From contig NZ_JBHTMU010000018.1 of NCBI RefSeq assembly GCF_042679605.1, forward strand, positions 12,719-76,718: DNA of 64,000 nt. Reading direction: 5' to 3'. The position numbers and the translations under genes were made by a program. This document shows positions 52,540-60,520 of the stretch, in pieces. Source of the stretch: Litorisediminicola beolgyonensis (GTDB lineage Bacteria > Pseudomonadota > Alphaproteobacteria > Rhodobacterales > Rhodobacteraceae). The stretch's first letter is position 1; every line of letters starts with the position of its first letter. The notes beneath the pieces are model-generated. The model was given only the letters and a program-made list of their open reading frames with translations. It searched no databases and was not told where the DNA came from.

Positions 52540-53663
52540 TGAACGCTCAGACCCCGACCGTTCGCCCGCCCATCGCGATGCTGGCGGAGCTGACCCATCG
52601 TTGCCCCCTCTCCTGCCCCTATTGCTCGAACCCGGTGCAACTGGCGCTGACCGAAACCGAGCTTTCGACCGAAGAATGGTGCGACGTGTTTCGCCAGGCC
52701 GCCGATCTGGGTGTCCTGCAACTGCACCTGTCCGGCGGCGAACCTGCCTCGCGCCGCGATCTCGAAGAGCTCGTGAAAGCCGCGCGGGACGCCGGGCTCT
52801 ACACCAATCTCATCACCTCCGGCATCGGATTGTCCGAGCGGCGCCTGAAAGCGCTCGACGAGGCCGGTCTCGATCATATTCAGCTGTCTTTACAAGGCAC
52901 TACGCCGGAGATGGCCGACGAGATCGGCGGCTACAAGGGCGGCTTCAAGCGCAAGATGCAGGTCGCCGAATGGATCGGCGCGATCGGCTTTCCCCTGACC
53001 TTGAACGCCGTGCTGCATCGCAGAAACCTGCATCAACTGCCGCGCGCTCTCGAGATGGCGGGCGAGATGGGCGCCCGCCGGATCGAGGTCGCGACCGTCC
53101 AGTTCCACGGCTGGGCGCTCAAGAATCGCGACACGCTCATGCCGACGATGGAGCAGGCGCGCGAGGCCGACCGGGTCGTGACCGAGGCGCGCACGCGGCT
53201 CAAAGGTACGCTGGTGATCGACTACGTGCCCGCCGACTACCATTCCGACTACCCCAAGCGCTGCATGGGGGGCTGGGGCACGACCGGGCTCAACATCGCG
53301 CCGGACGGCAAGGTTCTGCCCTGCCATGCGGCCGAGACGATCCCGCATCTGCAGTTCGACACTGTCCGCGAGCGACCGCTGCGCGACATCTGGTACGAAG
53401 GCTCGGCCTTCAACGCCTATCGCGGCACTGACTGGATGCAGGAGCCCTGCAAGAGCTGCGAGCGTGCGACGGTAGATTTCGGTGGATGCCGCTGCCAGGC
53501 AATGGCTCTGTCGGGCGATGCCGCGGCGACCGATCCGGTCTGCATCAAGTCGCCGCATCACGGAGAGCTTCAGGCGCGTGCCGCGGCGCATGCCAGCCAC
53601 GAGGGCTCCGACCTGGTCTATCGCACCGCGCCAGGCAAACCGGTGCCGGAACCCGCCGAATAG
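52539..53663 (+). CDS. pqqE: Radical SAM PQQ biosynthesis protein PqqE
   Basis: A 374-residue radical-SAM enzyme forming the Glu-Tyr cross-link in PqqA. The iron-sulfur motif appears in HRCPLSCPYCSN (about residues 20-31), and a SPASM-type cluster near the C-terminus has CKSCERATVDFGGCRCQ (about residue 308). Substrate-contacting motifs HLSGGEPASRRD are present. It ends the pqq operon; a parS-like palindrome follows five bases later. Confidence 0.95.
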   Translation: MNAQTPTVRPPIAMLAELTHRCPLSCPYCSNPVQLALTETELSTEEWCDVFRQAADLGVLQLHLSGGEPASRRDLEELVKAARDAGLYTNLITSGIGLSERRLKALDEAGLDHIQLSLQGTTPEMADEIGGYKGGFKRKMQVAEWIGAIGFPLTLNAVLHRRNLHQLPRALEMAGEMGARRIEVATVQFHGWALKNRDTLMPTMEQAREADRVVTEARTRLKGTLVIDYVPADYHSDYPKRCMGGWGTTGLNIAPDGKVLPCHAAETIPHLQFDTVRERPLRDIWYEGSAFNAYRGTDWMQEPCKSCERATVDFGGCRCQAMALSGDAAATDPVCIKSPHHGELQARAAAHASHEGSDLVYRTAPGKPVPEPAE

Positions 53664-53667
53664 GCGG

Positions 53668-53683
53668 GTTCCCCGCGGGGAAC
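53668..53683. other. Candidate parS centromere (copy 1)
   Basis: GTTCCCCGCGGGGAAC, a perfect 16-bp palindrome matching the repABC parS consensus GTTNNNNGCNNNNAAC. It lies between the convergent pqqE and repB genes, four bases from each stop codon. It can also fold as a strong hairpin, so it may double as a bidirectional terminator. Confidence 0.8.
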
Positions 53684-53687
53684 CGCC

Positions 53688-54761
53688 CTACTCTTCCAGC
53701 CGGTCCAGAAACTCCGCCAGCGCCGCTTCGAGCGCGCGACGGTCCTTGGCCGAGAAATCAGTATCAAGCTGGACTTCCAGCCGCCCCGCAGAGGCCGTGA
53801 CCTTGGCCGCGCCACGCGGGCGCTCCAGCCTGAACGTGGTCTTGGCAACGCGGGATTTCGACCCTAACGGCTGGGTTCGAGCCTGTTTCGGTGCTCCAAG
53901 CGCCTCTTGGAGCACCGCCATTTCAGCCTCGGCATCGCGGGTCTCGGGTAGCGCCGAGAGCTTGGCGCGCAGCGTGCTCGCCAGCCCCGGCTGCGCCTCG
54001 AGCGCCTTGCGCAACTCAAGCCCCAAGGCACGCGGCAACGCCTGCGGATGCCGAAGCGCATCGCCCAGATCCGACAGAAGCCGCGCAAACGCCCGGATGT
54101 AGGATTTCTTCTGCTTGCCGGCGGAGCGGAAAAGCTCGGACACCGCCGCATCCACGTCCGAGATCGCGGTCGCCGGATCCGCCGCGTAATCCCGCGCGAG
54201 GATCGCCATCTCGCCGAATGAGATGTCCTTGCGCACGAGGTTCTCGTCGACCATCCGGCGATAGAGCCGCTCCAGCGCCTCGCCAGAGGCCAGGATCACC
54301 GCCGGGATCGCGCCCCAGCGGTCGGCATCGCCGGTCTCGGCCAGAAGCGCGCGATAAGCGGCCAGACGCCGGAAGCCCTGCACAAGCTCGAAAGACCCCT
54401 CGCCCGCCTGCTCGACCTGGATCGGGTTCGACAACCCGATCTCGCGAAGCGAGTCCTTCAGCTCGGTCAGGTCGTCACCGTCCGAGATGCGATCCCGGAT
54501 CAGCTTGGAAACCGCGATCTGATCGACCGGCACGAGATCGGTGATCCGGCCGGCCTTCTTCAGCCGCACATGCTCATGCGCGAGCCGGTCATTCTCGGCA
54601 CGGATCTGCGCCTCGATCTCGGCACGCGAGGTCAGCGCCTCGGCGGTCTCGCGCACCGCGGCGGCCATCGGCCCCCGCCGCGCTTCACGCTCTGTCGGAG
54701 CCGGAGGCGCCACCGGCTCGTCGGAAAACTCGATGTCGAACACCCTGCGCTTCTTGCTCAT
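53688..54761 (-). CDS. repB: Partition protein RepB (ParB family)
   Basis: A 357-residue centromere-binding protein of the repABC type. After a variable N-terminus (1-70) come the ParB/RepB core (KLIRDRISDGDDLTELKDSLREIGL and VQGFRRLAAYRAL, about 85-145) and a helix-turn-helix region (FGEMAILARDYA, about 195), then a C-terminal dimerisation part. Its start overlaps the repA stop by four bases. It would bind the parS palindromes at 53668 and 55067. Confidence 0.92.
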   Translation of the reverse strand: MSKKRRVFDIEFSDEPVAPPAPTEREARRGPMAAAVRETAEALTSRAEIEAQIRAENDRLAHEHVRLKKAGRITDLVPVDQIAVSKLIRDRISDGDDLTELKDSLREIGLSNPIQVEQAGEGSFELVQGFRRLAAYRALLAETGDADRWGAIPAVILASGEALERLYRRMVDENLVRKDISFGEMAILARDYAADPATAISDVDAAVSELFRSAGKQKKSYIRAFARLLSDLGDALRHPQALPRALGLELRKALEAQPGLASTLRAKLSALPETRDAEAEMAVLQEALGAPKQARTQPLGSKSRVAKTTFRLERPRGAAKVTASAGRLEVQLDTDFSAKDRRALEAALAEFLDRLEE

Positions 54762-56050
54762 GCCGAGTCCTCCAGCTGGTCCCAGGCCACCAGGATCGTG
54801 TCCCGGAATTCCTCGTAGGCGCGATCGAAGGTCGCCCGCGCGCGCCGCCAAGTCTCCCGCGTCATGTCGCGGTAATCGATCTCGTAGACCGACGAGAGGA
54901 AGCGACCGGACTGTTCCACCGCGCGGGTCATCTCGATCGGATGCTCGGCGACATGCCCTTCGAAGACGCGCCGGAACGCGTCGAACATCGCGCGGTGCAA
55001 TTCGTTGCCCGGCTCGTAGCGGGTCATCAGGAAGCGGATATCCTGGAAGACCTTCGGAAGCGTGAGGTTCCCCGCGGGGAACGCCGAAAGATCCTCGAGC
55101 GCCTCGGCCAGCTGCCCGATGAAGGACGTGGTCGAGTCGTATTCCCAGTAGCCCGGGCCGGAGGGGATGTAGAGCATGTCCGCCGCGAAGACCGCGTTCA
55201 TCGACTGGTAGCCGATGGCGGGCGGGCAGTCGAAGATGACGAGGTCGTACGCGTCGGGCGAGAGGCTGTCGAGGTAACGCGAGACCGCGGCGAAGAAGGA
55301 CCAGTCGGGGTTCAGGTGACGATACTGCGCCGAGGCGAACTCGACGAAGGCCGCGTTGGCGCAGGAGGGCACGATGTCGATGGCGCTCCAGGCGGTGGTC
55401 TTGATGAAGTCGGTGTTGCGCAGCTCGCCGAGCCCCATGTCGCGGATCGAGGCCGGAAGCTGGCGCTGGGGCAGGGCGGCGCCGCTCTCGGCCGCGACCG
55501 GGGCGGCGTTCATGCGGTCGGTTTCGCGGATCAGGTCGCGTGCCATGATGCCCCAGACGGTGTAGTCCTCGGGCACATCCGACAGGCCCATAGAATGCGA
55601 CAGCGTCGCCTGGGGATCGAAATCGACCACAAGCACCCGGTAGCCGTCGAGCGCCGCGGCATGGGCGAAGTGCAGCGCGACGGTGGACTTGCCCGCACCG
55701 CCCTTGAAGTTGGCGATAGCGGCGCGGAAGGCGCGCTTGCCCGCGGGCCGCTTCGGCATGAGCGAGCGGCGGTTGATCTTCATCCGCCGCCGGATCTCGT
55801 TGATCTCGTCGAGCGTGTACCAGCGCTGCCGCCCGTCTTCCTCGACCTCGCCCGCAGGCAAGGAGGGATCGGCGGCGAGACGCCCTCGGAAGGTCGATTG
55901 GTTCACCTTGAGGATCAGCTCGGACACCTCCCAGCTGGAGAACCGCCGCAAGGTCTTCTCCATCTCCGGCGAGAATGTCTGCTTGCGGATGAAGGACTGC
56001 ATCTTGAGCGATTTCGCCTGAAGGTCGGCGAGGGTTTCGTGGGTGTACAT
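54758..56050 (-). CDS. repA: Partition ATPase RepA (ParA family)
   Basis: A 430-residue ParA-type ATPase. The N-terminus (1-115) is a winged-helix-like DNA-binding extension (TLDEINEIRRRM), and the deviant Walker box follows in NFKGGAGKSTVALHFAH (about residue 128), with VLVVDFDPQATLSHSMG and LVIFDCPPAIGY. This length is usual for repABC RepA proteins. A parS copy lies inside the coding sequence (codons for FPAGN). It opens the partition operon and is divergent from the initiator gene across a 502-bp region. Confidence 0.93.
   Translation of the reverse strand: MYTHETLADLQAKSLKMQSFIRKQTFSPEMEKTLRRFSSWEVSELILKVNQSTFRGRLAADPSLPAGEVEEDGRQRWYTLDEINEIRRRMKINRRSLMPKRPAGKRAFRAAIANFKGGAGKSTVALHFAHAAALDGYRVLVVDFDPQATLSHSMGLSDVPEDYTVWGIMARDLIRETDRMNAAPVAAESGAALPQRQLPASIRDMGLGELRNTDFIKTTAWSAIDIVPSCANAAFVEFASAQYRHLNPDWSFFAAVSRYLDSLSPDAYDLVIFDCPPAIGYQSMNAVFAADMLYIPSGPGYWEYDSTTSFIGQLAEALEDLSAFPAGNLTLPKVFQDIRFLMTRYEPGNELHRAMFDAFRRVFEGHVAEHPIEMTRAVEQSGRFLSSVYEIDYRDMTRETWRRARATFDRAYEEFRDTILVAWDQLEDSA
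55067..55082. other. Candidate parS centromere (copy 2, within repA)
   Basis: The same 16-bp palindrome GTTCCCCGCGGGGAAC as at 53668-53683, here embedded in the repA coding sequence. The exact repetition of a 16-base site within 1.4 kb of the partition genes is strong support for a centromere. Confidence 0.8.
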
Positions 56051-56168
56051 GCTCTGCTCGTGGCCTCGTTGGGACGCTTTTTCTCTCTCTTTTCCGATTT
56101 ACGCGGATTTTGCGTTTTTGGCAAAAGAGAATATCGTCGTACTCAAGGTCTCTTCGGGTGGTGGAAAA

Positions 56169-56224
56169 CTCAAGCCGCGCAAGGGTCTCAGCGCCTCGAC
56201 CGATTCGGGGCAAGGCGGCTTGAG
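56169..56224. repeat. 10-bp inverted repeat with 36-bp loop
   Basis: CTCAAGCCGC (56169-56178) and GCGGCTTGAG (56215-56224) pair perfectly. A second alternative pairing (AGCGCCTC, 56190-56197, with GAGGCGCT, 56222-56229) competes for the right arm. This could be a regulatory RNA fold, such as an antisense-controlled leader, or a protein-binding site. Confidence 0.45.
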
Positions 56225-56248
56225 GCGCTCTCCGACTGCCCCGGATTT

Positions 56249-56326
56249 GGGGGACAGCTCTGACGCCCCCACCACCAATAGGGGGACATTTGGGGCCGAT
56301 AGGGGGACGTCCTGCGTGTCCCCCTA
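56249..56326. repeat. GGGGGAC iterons, candidate oriV repeats
   Basis: GGGGGAC(A/G) occurs at 56249-56256, 56281-56288 and 56302-56309 and inverted at 56317-56324. The last two form a perfect 10-bp inverted repeat (ATAGGGGGAC at 56299-56308, GTCCCCCTAT at 56318-56327) with a 9-bp spacer. Direct spacings are 32 and 21 bp. Iterons near an initiator gene are typical of plasmid origins. Confidence 0.55.
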
Positions 56327-56339
56327 TACCAACAGGATA

Positions 56340-56360
56340 CCGATTTTCTTTTGAAATCGG
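56340..56360. repeat. 7-bp inverted repeat
   Basis: CCGATTT and AAATCGG are perfect arms around TCTTTTG. The position is 193 bp before the initiator start, right of the iterons. It could be an operator for autoregulation. No T-run follows, so it is not an obvious terminator. Confidence 0.35.
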
Positions 56361-56552
56361 GGTAGGGGTCGGAGCCCAAATCCGAAACGCCTTGACAGAA
56401 TCGGGATCGGGGACGCTAATTGCCTCAGGATCGGAAAGAGCGTTGAGTTTCTCTTCGATCCCCAAAACCGGCGACAGACCGGACGAGCAGCGGCACCGAC
56501 CGCAAGAGGCAGAGAGCGGATGCACCCGCATCCCAGGGCAAGGAACACGCGG

Positions 56553-57260
56553 ATGGCCGTCACCCATCCTGTCGGGCGCAATGCGTCTGCACGGAAATAC
56601 GACATCCTCACGGCGCTCGGCGCAAGCGCTCTTGCGAGCGACAAGACCCGTCGCACGCTGATCCTGCGGTTTCTCACCCTGATCACCGCGCGCTACAACT
56701 GGCGCTCGGCGGATCTCTGCGTCGGGCGGGCCGAGATGGCGCGGCTCTGGTGCGTGGACGAGCGGACGGTGAAACGCGAGATGGCCAAACTCAAGGCGAT
56801 GGGATGGCTGACCGTGAAGCGCCCCGGCGCGCGGGGGCGGATCACCTCGTACCGCCTCGATCTGGACCGGATCCTGAGCGACACACGGGCCGCATGGACG
56901 AATGTCGGCGAGGATTTCGTCGCGCGTCTGACCCTCGAAACCGAACCTGCCGCAGGGCAGGGGGCGGTGGTCGCCTTTCCCGGCAGCAAGACCGTGCCGG
57001 CCCCGGATCTCGGCGACGGCGATGAGTGGTCGCTGGCTGCGGCCGTTCTGCATACCGAGGATATACAGAGCTATGGCGCCTGGATAAGGCCGCTGACCCG
57101 ACAGGGTCGGCGCGGCGATCTCCTCCTCTTGATGGCGCCCTCGCGCTTTCACGCGCATTACGTCCAGACCCATCTTCTCGACCGGATCACACGCGCTGTG
57201 CGTCGCATCGACGATGGCCTCGACCGGGTCGCGATCCTGTTTCCGGGGGCAACCCTCTGA
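56553..57260 (+). CDS. Plasmid replication initiator, DnaA-like type
   Basis: A 235-residue protein. The N-terminal part (about 35-110) is a winged helix (GRAEMARLWCVDERTVKREMAKLKAMGWLTV); the C-terminal part (about 155-232) resembles DnaA domain I (SYGAWIRPLTRQG, LLMAPSRFHAHYVQTHL). No AAA+ ATPase domain exists. This matches the DnaA-like replicases known from Rhodobacterales plasmids. The ATG at 56553 is preceded by AAGGAA; an ATG at 56520 gives an 11-residue extension. It stands opposite repAB, as in those replicons. Confidence 0.8.
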   Translation: MAVTHPVGRNASARKYDILTALGASALASDKTRRTLILRFLTLITARYNWRSADLCVGRAEMARLWCVDERTVKREMAKLKAMGWLTVKRPGARGRITSYRLDLDRILSDTRAAWTNVGEDFVARLTLETEPAAGQGAVVAFPGSKTVPAPDLGDGDEWSLAAAVLHTEDIQSYGAWIRPLTRQGRRGDLLLLMAPSRFHAHYVQTHLLDRITRAVRRIDDGLDRVAILFPGATL

Positions 57261-57304
57261 GCCGTGATTGGACCGATGGAGCGACCCGCTCTAATTTCGC
57301 GCCC

Positions 57305-58219
57305 ATGCTCAGATCGATCATGCTCAGTCTTGCCCTGACGCTCCTTGCCCTCCCGGCCGCTGCCGCGCGCGACGATGTGCTCGCGCTCGCCAAGAAGGGC
57401 TGGGTCTACCAGCTGCGGACCACCATGATCGGTCGAGACATGTCCATCCCGGTCCGGATCAACGGACGGCTTCTGGCGGGCGCGTCGATCTGCATCGTCG
57501 GCGAACGGCCGCGCCGCCAGACCCGGCTGATCCTCGACGAGTTCCGCGCGCTCCTGGCCGAGGTGCATGGCAAGCCCGTGCCGATGCGCTACGCCGGGCC
57601 GACCGCACGGCTCTGCGGGGCAGGGCGCACGGTGATCCTGCGGCTCTATTCCGGGCGTCCGCCCAATTCGGCGCTGACCGATGATCTCGCCTGGATGAAC
57701 GACAGCTACGCGCTCGGCCTTCCGACGAACCGTCTCTATACCGCCGGAAGCCCGGCCATGGCGCAGACCTTCTTCGGTCGGAGGGGCGCGGGCACCCACA
57801 TCATGGTCAAGCAACCGGCGCGCGACGATGTCACCGAGCTCGAGGCCGCGTTCTACCGCTCGATCCTGGTCGAGGAGCTGTTCCAGACCTTCACCTTCGG
57901 CATGGACATCCTGCATTTCGACCGCTCCGGCATCTTCCAGTCGAAGCTGCAGGAGTTCCCGGTCGACCTGCGCTATATGAACTGGGACTCGCAGGGCTTC
58001 ATGCAGGGGCTTCTGGGCTCGAACCCGTCCGGCCTTTGCGAGTTCGACGTCTTCATGCTGCACGCCATCGCCACCGCGCCGGTCGAGCAGACCAACGAGC
58101 CCGCCTTTCTCGAGTTCATCGCCGAGGGCTACGACGAGCTGATGGCCCGCGCGCAGGTGACGCTGGCCGATCCCGGCTACGCAGACCTGATCGACGCCGA
58201 GTGCCGCAGCCGGAACTGA
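57305..58219 (+). CDS. Secreted protein of unknown function
   Basis: A 304-residue protein with a signal peptide (MLSLALTLLALPAAAA) and a mature region without recognised domain. Conserved-looking stretches include YRSILVEELFQTFTFGMDILHFD (about residue 183) and FLEFIAEGYDELMARAQ near the end. It resembles, weakly, the DUF2927 proteins of Rhodobacteraceae. It is 44 bp after the initiator gene and 85 bp before the moxR gene. Confidence 0.6.
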   Translation: MLRSIMLSLALTLLALPAAAARDDVLALAKKGWVYQLRTTMIGRDMSIPVRINGRLLAGASICIVGERPRRQTRLILDEFRALLAEVHGKPVPMRYAGPTARLCGAGRTVILRLYSGRPPNSALTDDLAWMNDSYALGLPTNRLYTAGSPAMAQTFFGRRGAGTHIMVKQPARDDVTELEAAFYRSILVEELFQTFTFGMDILHFDRSGIFQSKLQEFPVDLRYMNWDSQGFMQGLLGSNPSGLCEFDVFMLHAIATAPVEQTNEPAFLEFIAEGYDELMARAQVTLADPGYADLIDAECRSRN

Positions 58220-58237
58220 GACCTGCGTCGGTATTTG

Positions 58238-58256
58238 TCGCGGACATCGCCCGCGA
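58238..58256 (+). terminator. Weak hairpin after secreted-protein gene
   Basis: TCGCGG (58238-58243) and CCGCGA (58251-58256) form a 6-bp stem with a 7-base loop, 18 bases after the stop. No T-run follows. It may separate the secreted-protein gene from the moxR operon. Confidence 0.3.
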
Positions 58257-58304
58257 TAGGCTCGGGGTGCGCGGGGCAGGGAGGTTCCGCCAGGGAGGGC
58301 AGGG

Positions 58305-59261
58305 ATGGACGCATCCACCGACACCGCGCCCCCGGCCATCGCCGGGCTGAGCGCGCATCTTGGCACCGGTCTCGTCGGCCACGACGTCCTGATCGAACGG
58401 CTTCTGATCGGCCTTCTGGCGGGCGGCCATCTGCTGGTCGAAGGCGCGCCGGGCCTCGCAAAGACCCGCGCCGTCAAATGGCTCGCGCAGGCGGTCGAAA
58501 GCGAATTCGCCCGCATCCAGTGCACGCCGGACCTGATGCCCGCCGATCTGACCGGAACCCCGGTCTGGCGGCCGCAGGACGGGCGCTTCGAGTTCGTGAA
58601 GGGCCCGGTCTTTCATAACCTCGTTCTGGTCGATGAGATCAACCGCGCGCCGCCAAAGGTGCAATCCGCCCTGCTCGAGGCGATGGCCGAAGGGCAGGTC
58701 ACCTCGGGCAACGAGACCCATCAGTTGCCCGATCCCTTCCTTGTCGTGGCGACCCAGAATCCGATCGAACATGACGGCACCTTCCCGCTGCCCGAAGCGC
58801 AGCTCGACCGGTTCCTCTTGCACGTCCTGCTGACCCTTCCCGACGCGCAGACCGAGCGCCGTATCCTCGATCTGGTCGAGGCCGAATCGCAGGGCACACC
58901 GATCCAGACGCCGCGCATGTCGCTTGCCGATCTGGCCGAGGCGCGGAAGGCCTGCCGTGCCGTGCATCTGTCGCCCGCACTCAAGGATTACATCGTCCGG
59001 CTGGTGATCGCGACGCGCGAGCCGCCCTTTTCGGACGAGATCGAACACGCGGTCAGCCCGCGCGGCTCGCTGGCGCTTGCGGCCTGCGCCAAGGCGCGGG
59101 CCTACCTCCATGGCCGCGATTTCGCGTTGCCCGAGGATGTGGCCGACGTGGCGGGAGACGCTCTCGCACACCGTCTGGTCCTGACCTGGCGGGCGGTCGC
59201 CGAGGGTCGCAGCCCCCGGGCGATGGTGGCCGATATTCTCGAGCGCGTGGAGGCCTTGTGA
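58305..59261 (+). CDS. moxR: MoxR family AAA+ ATPase
   Basis: A 318-residue AAA+ ATPase with Walker A (VEGAPGLAKTRAV, about residue 45), Walker B (LVLVDEINRAPPKVQ, about residue 107), sensor 1 (ATQNPIEHDG) and the EAQLDRF arginine-finger segment. MoxR proteins act with von Willebrand A proteins to load metals or cofactors or mature enzymes such as methanol dehydrogenase. It opens a seven-gene operon whose genes mostly overlap. Confidence 0.92.
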   Translation: MDASTDTAPPAIAGLSAHLGTGLVGHDVLIERLLIGLLAGGHLLVEGAPGLAKTRAVKWLAQAVESEFARIQCTPDLMPADLTGTPVWRPQDGRFEFVKGPVFHNLVLVDEINRAPPKVQSALLEAMAEGQVTSGNETHQLPDPFLVVATQNPIEHDGTFPLPEAQLDRFLLHVLLTLPDAQTERRILDLVEAESQGTPIQTPRMSLADLAEARKACRAVHLSPALKDYIVRLVIATREPPFSDEIEHAVSPRGSLALAACAKARAYLHGRDFALPEDVADVAGDALAHRLVLTWRAVAEGRSPRAMVADILERVEAL

Positions 59262-60163
59262 CCGGGGTCGCCGCGCTCGACGCGCCCGGCATCGCGCTCC
59301 GGGCCGAGAGCCTGATCGCGCTCCGGCGCGCCGCGCTGGCGTCCGGCGGAGAGGTGCCCCTGGCGTCGCTGCCCGGCGGCTTCGTCACCAAGCGTCGCGG
59401 CCACGGTCAGGACGTGGCCGATGTGCGCGAATACGTGACCGGCGACGATATCCGCCATCTTGACCGCGGCTCGACCGCGCGCACGGGCGTGTTGCACGTC
59501 CGGCGCTTCCAGGAAGAGCGCGACCGGGTCACGCTTCTTGTCGCCGATTTCCGCCCCGCCATGCTCTGGGGAACCCGCCGGGCCTTTCGTTCCGTCGCGG
59601 CGGCGGAGGTCCTGTCCATGATCGGCTGGCGCGTGGTCGAAGAGGGCGGGCGGGTCGGTCTCCTGGCGCTCGGCGCGGGCGCGCCGGTCGCCGTTCCGGT
59701 GCGCGGCCGGACGCGCGGGATGCTCGATGTGATCGGCGGTCTGGTGCGCGCGCATGATGCCGCGCTGACGCTGGCGCTCTCCGGCGAGGATCGCGATCCC
59801 GCGCTCGAAGCGGGTCTGACACGGGTCGAACGGATCGCGCCGCGCGGGGCCGAGGTGGTCATCGCCTCGGGCTTCGACGAGACCGGCGGGGGATTCCGGG
59901 ACCGGATCGACGCGCTGTCGCAGGGCCGGGTGCCGCGCCTCGTGTGGATGCGGGACGAGACGCTCAGGACCCTGCCGCGCGGCAGCTACCCGATCCGCAT
60001 CGGCGCGACCCGCGCCCGGGTGACCGTTTCGGGGGACGGCGCCGGTGGCGATCCCGGCGGCATCCTCGCGGGCCGTCCGGCTCTGGTCGTCGACAGCGGC
60101 GCCGCGCCCGAGGACACCGCGCGCCTGATCGCCGCCGCCTTCCCGCCGGACCGGGAGCCCTGA
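59258..60163 (+). CDS. DUF58 protein (MxaS-like)
   Basis: A 301-residue protein of the DUF58 family, as in MxaS. The characteristic start of the domain is RRGHGQDVADVREYVTGDDIRHLDRG (about residues 47-72), followed by a vWA-like region (LLVADFRPAMLWG). It overlaps moxR by four bases. DUF58 proteins usually bind the MoxR ATPase. Confidence 0.88.
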   Translation: MTGVAALDAPGIALRAESLIALRRAALASGGEVPLASLPGGFVTKRRGHGQDVADVREYVTGDDIRHLDRGSTARTGVLHVRRFQEERDRVTLLVADFRPAMLWGTRRAFRSVAAAEVLSMIGWRVVEEGGRVGLLALGAGAPVAVPVRGRTRGMLDVIGGLVRAHDAALTLALSGEDRDPALEAGLTRVERIAPRGAEVVIASGFDETGGGFRDRIDALSQGRVPRLVWMRDETLRTLPRGSYPIRIGATRARVTVSGDGAGGDPGGILAGRPALVVDSGAAPEDTARLIAAAFPPDREP

Positions 60164-60166
60164 GTT

Positions 60167-60520
60167 ATGGACCGCGCGATCTCGGAAGAGGCGCTGCTGC
60201 AGGGACTGGCCGATATCCGTCTGCCCTCGGAAGCCGCGGGGGGGCTTGTCGCCGAACTTCTGGCCGCGCTCGGCCTCGGGATCGCTCTGGCCCTGTGCCT
60301 CGGGCTTCTCTTGCGGCTGATGACGACCCGCAGGTCGCGCCGACCGACCCAAGCGACGGATGCGGCTTTGCCCGAGGATGACGAGGCCCGCGCGCTGGCG
60401 CTTCTGCGCCGGTTGAAGGCGCGCGACCCCGCGCGGGCCGCGGCCCTTGCGCCCGATCTCTACCGCCCGGGCGGCCTGCCCGCGGTGGCGCGTCTGGAAG
60501 AGGCGCTCGCCCGTGATTGA
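60167..60520 (+). CDS. Small single-helix membrane protein, DUF4381-like
   Basis: A 117-residue protein with one central hydrophobic segment (about 28-50) and a charged cytoplasmic C-terminal part. Small proteins of this type (DUF4381) sit between DUF58 and vWA genes in MoxR operons and may anchor the complex. The ATG follows the DUF58 stop by three bases. The function is not known. Confidence 0.7.
   Translation: MDRAISEEALLQGLADIRLPSEAAGGLVAELLAALGLGIALALCLGLLLRLMTTRRSRRPTQATDAALPEDDEARALALLRRLKARDPARAAALAPDLYRPGGLPAVARLEEALARD

Larger units (their letters stand above)
56051..56552. other. Candidate replication origin / partition regulatory region
   Basis: The 502-bp space between repA and the initiator has no gene but is full of repeats: a 10-bp inverted repeat (56169-56224), several GGGGGAC copies (56249-56326) and a shorter palindrome (56340-56360). 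It lies between the divergent starts, as is usual for oriV and for RepA-regulated promoters. Confidence 0.6.

Noticed and set aside
53688..57260. Looked for repC to make a classical repABC replicon
   Set aside because: No RepC-like protein is encoded; the initiator here has the DnaA-like pattern and is on the opposite strand.
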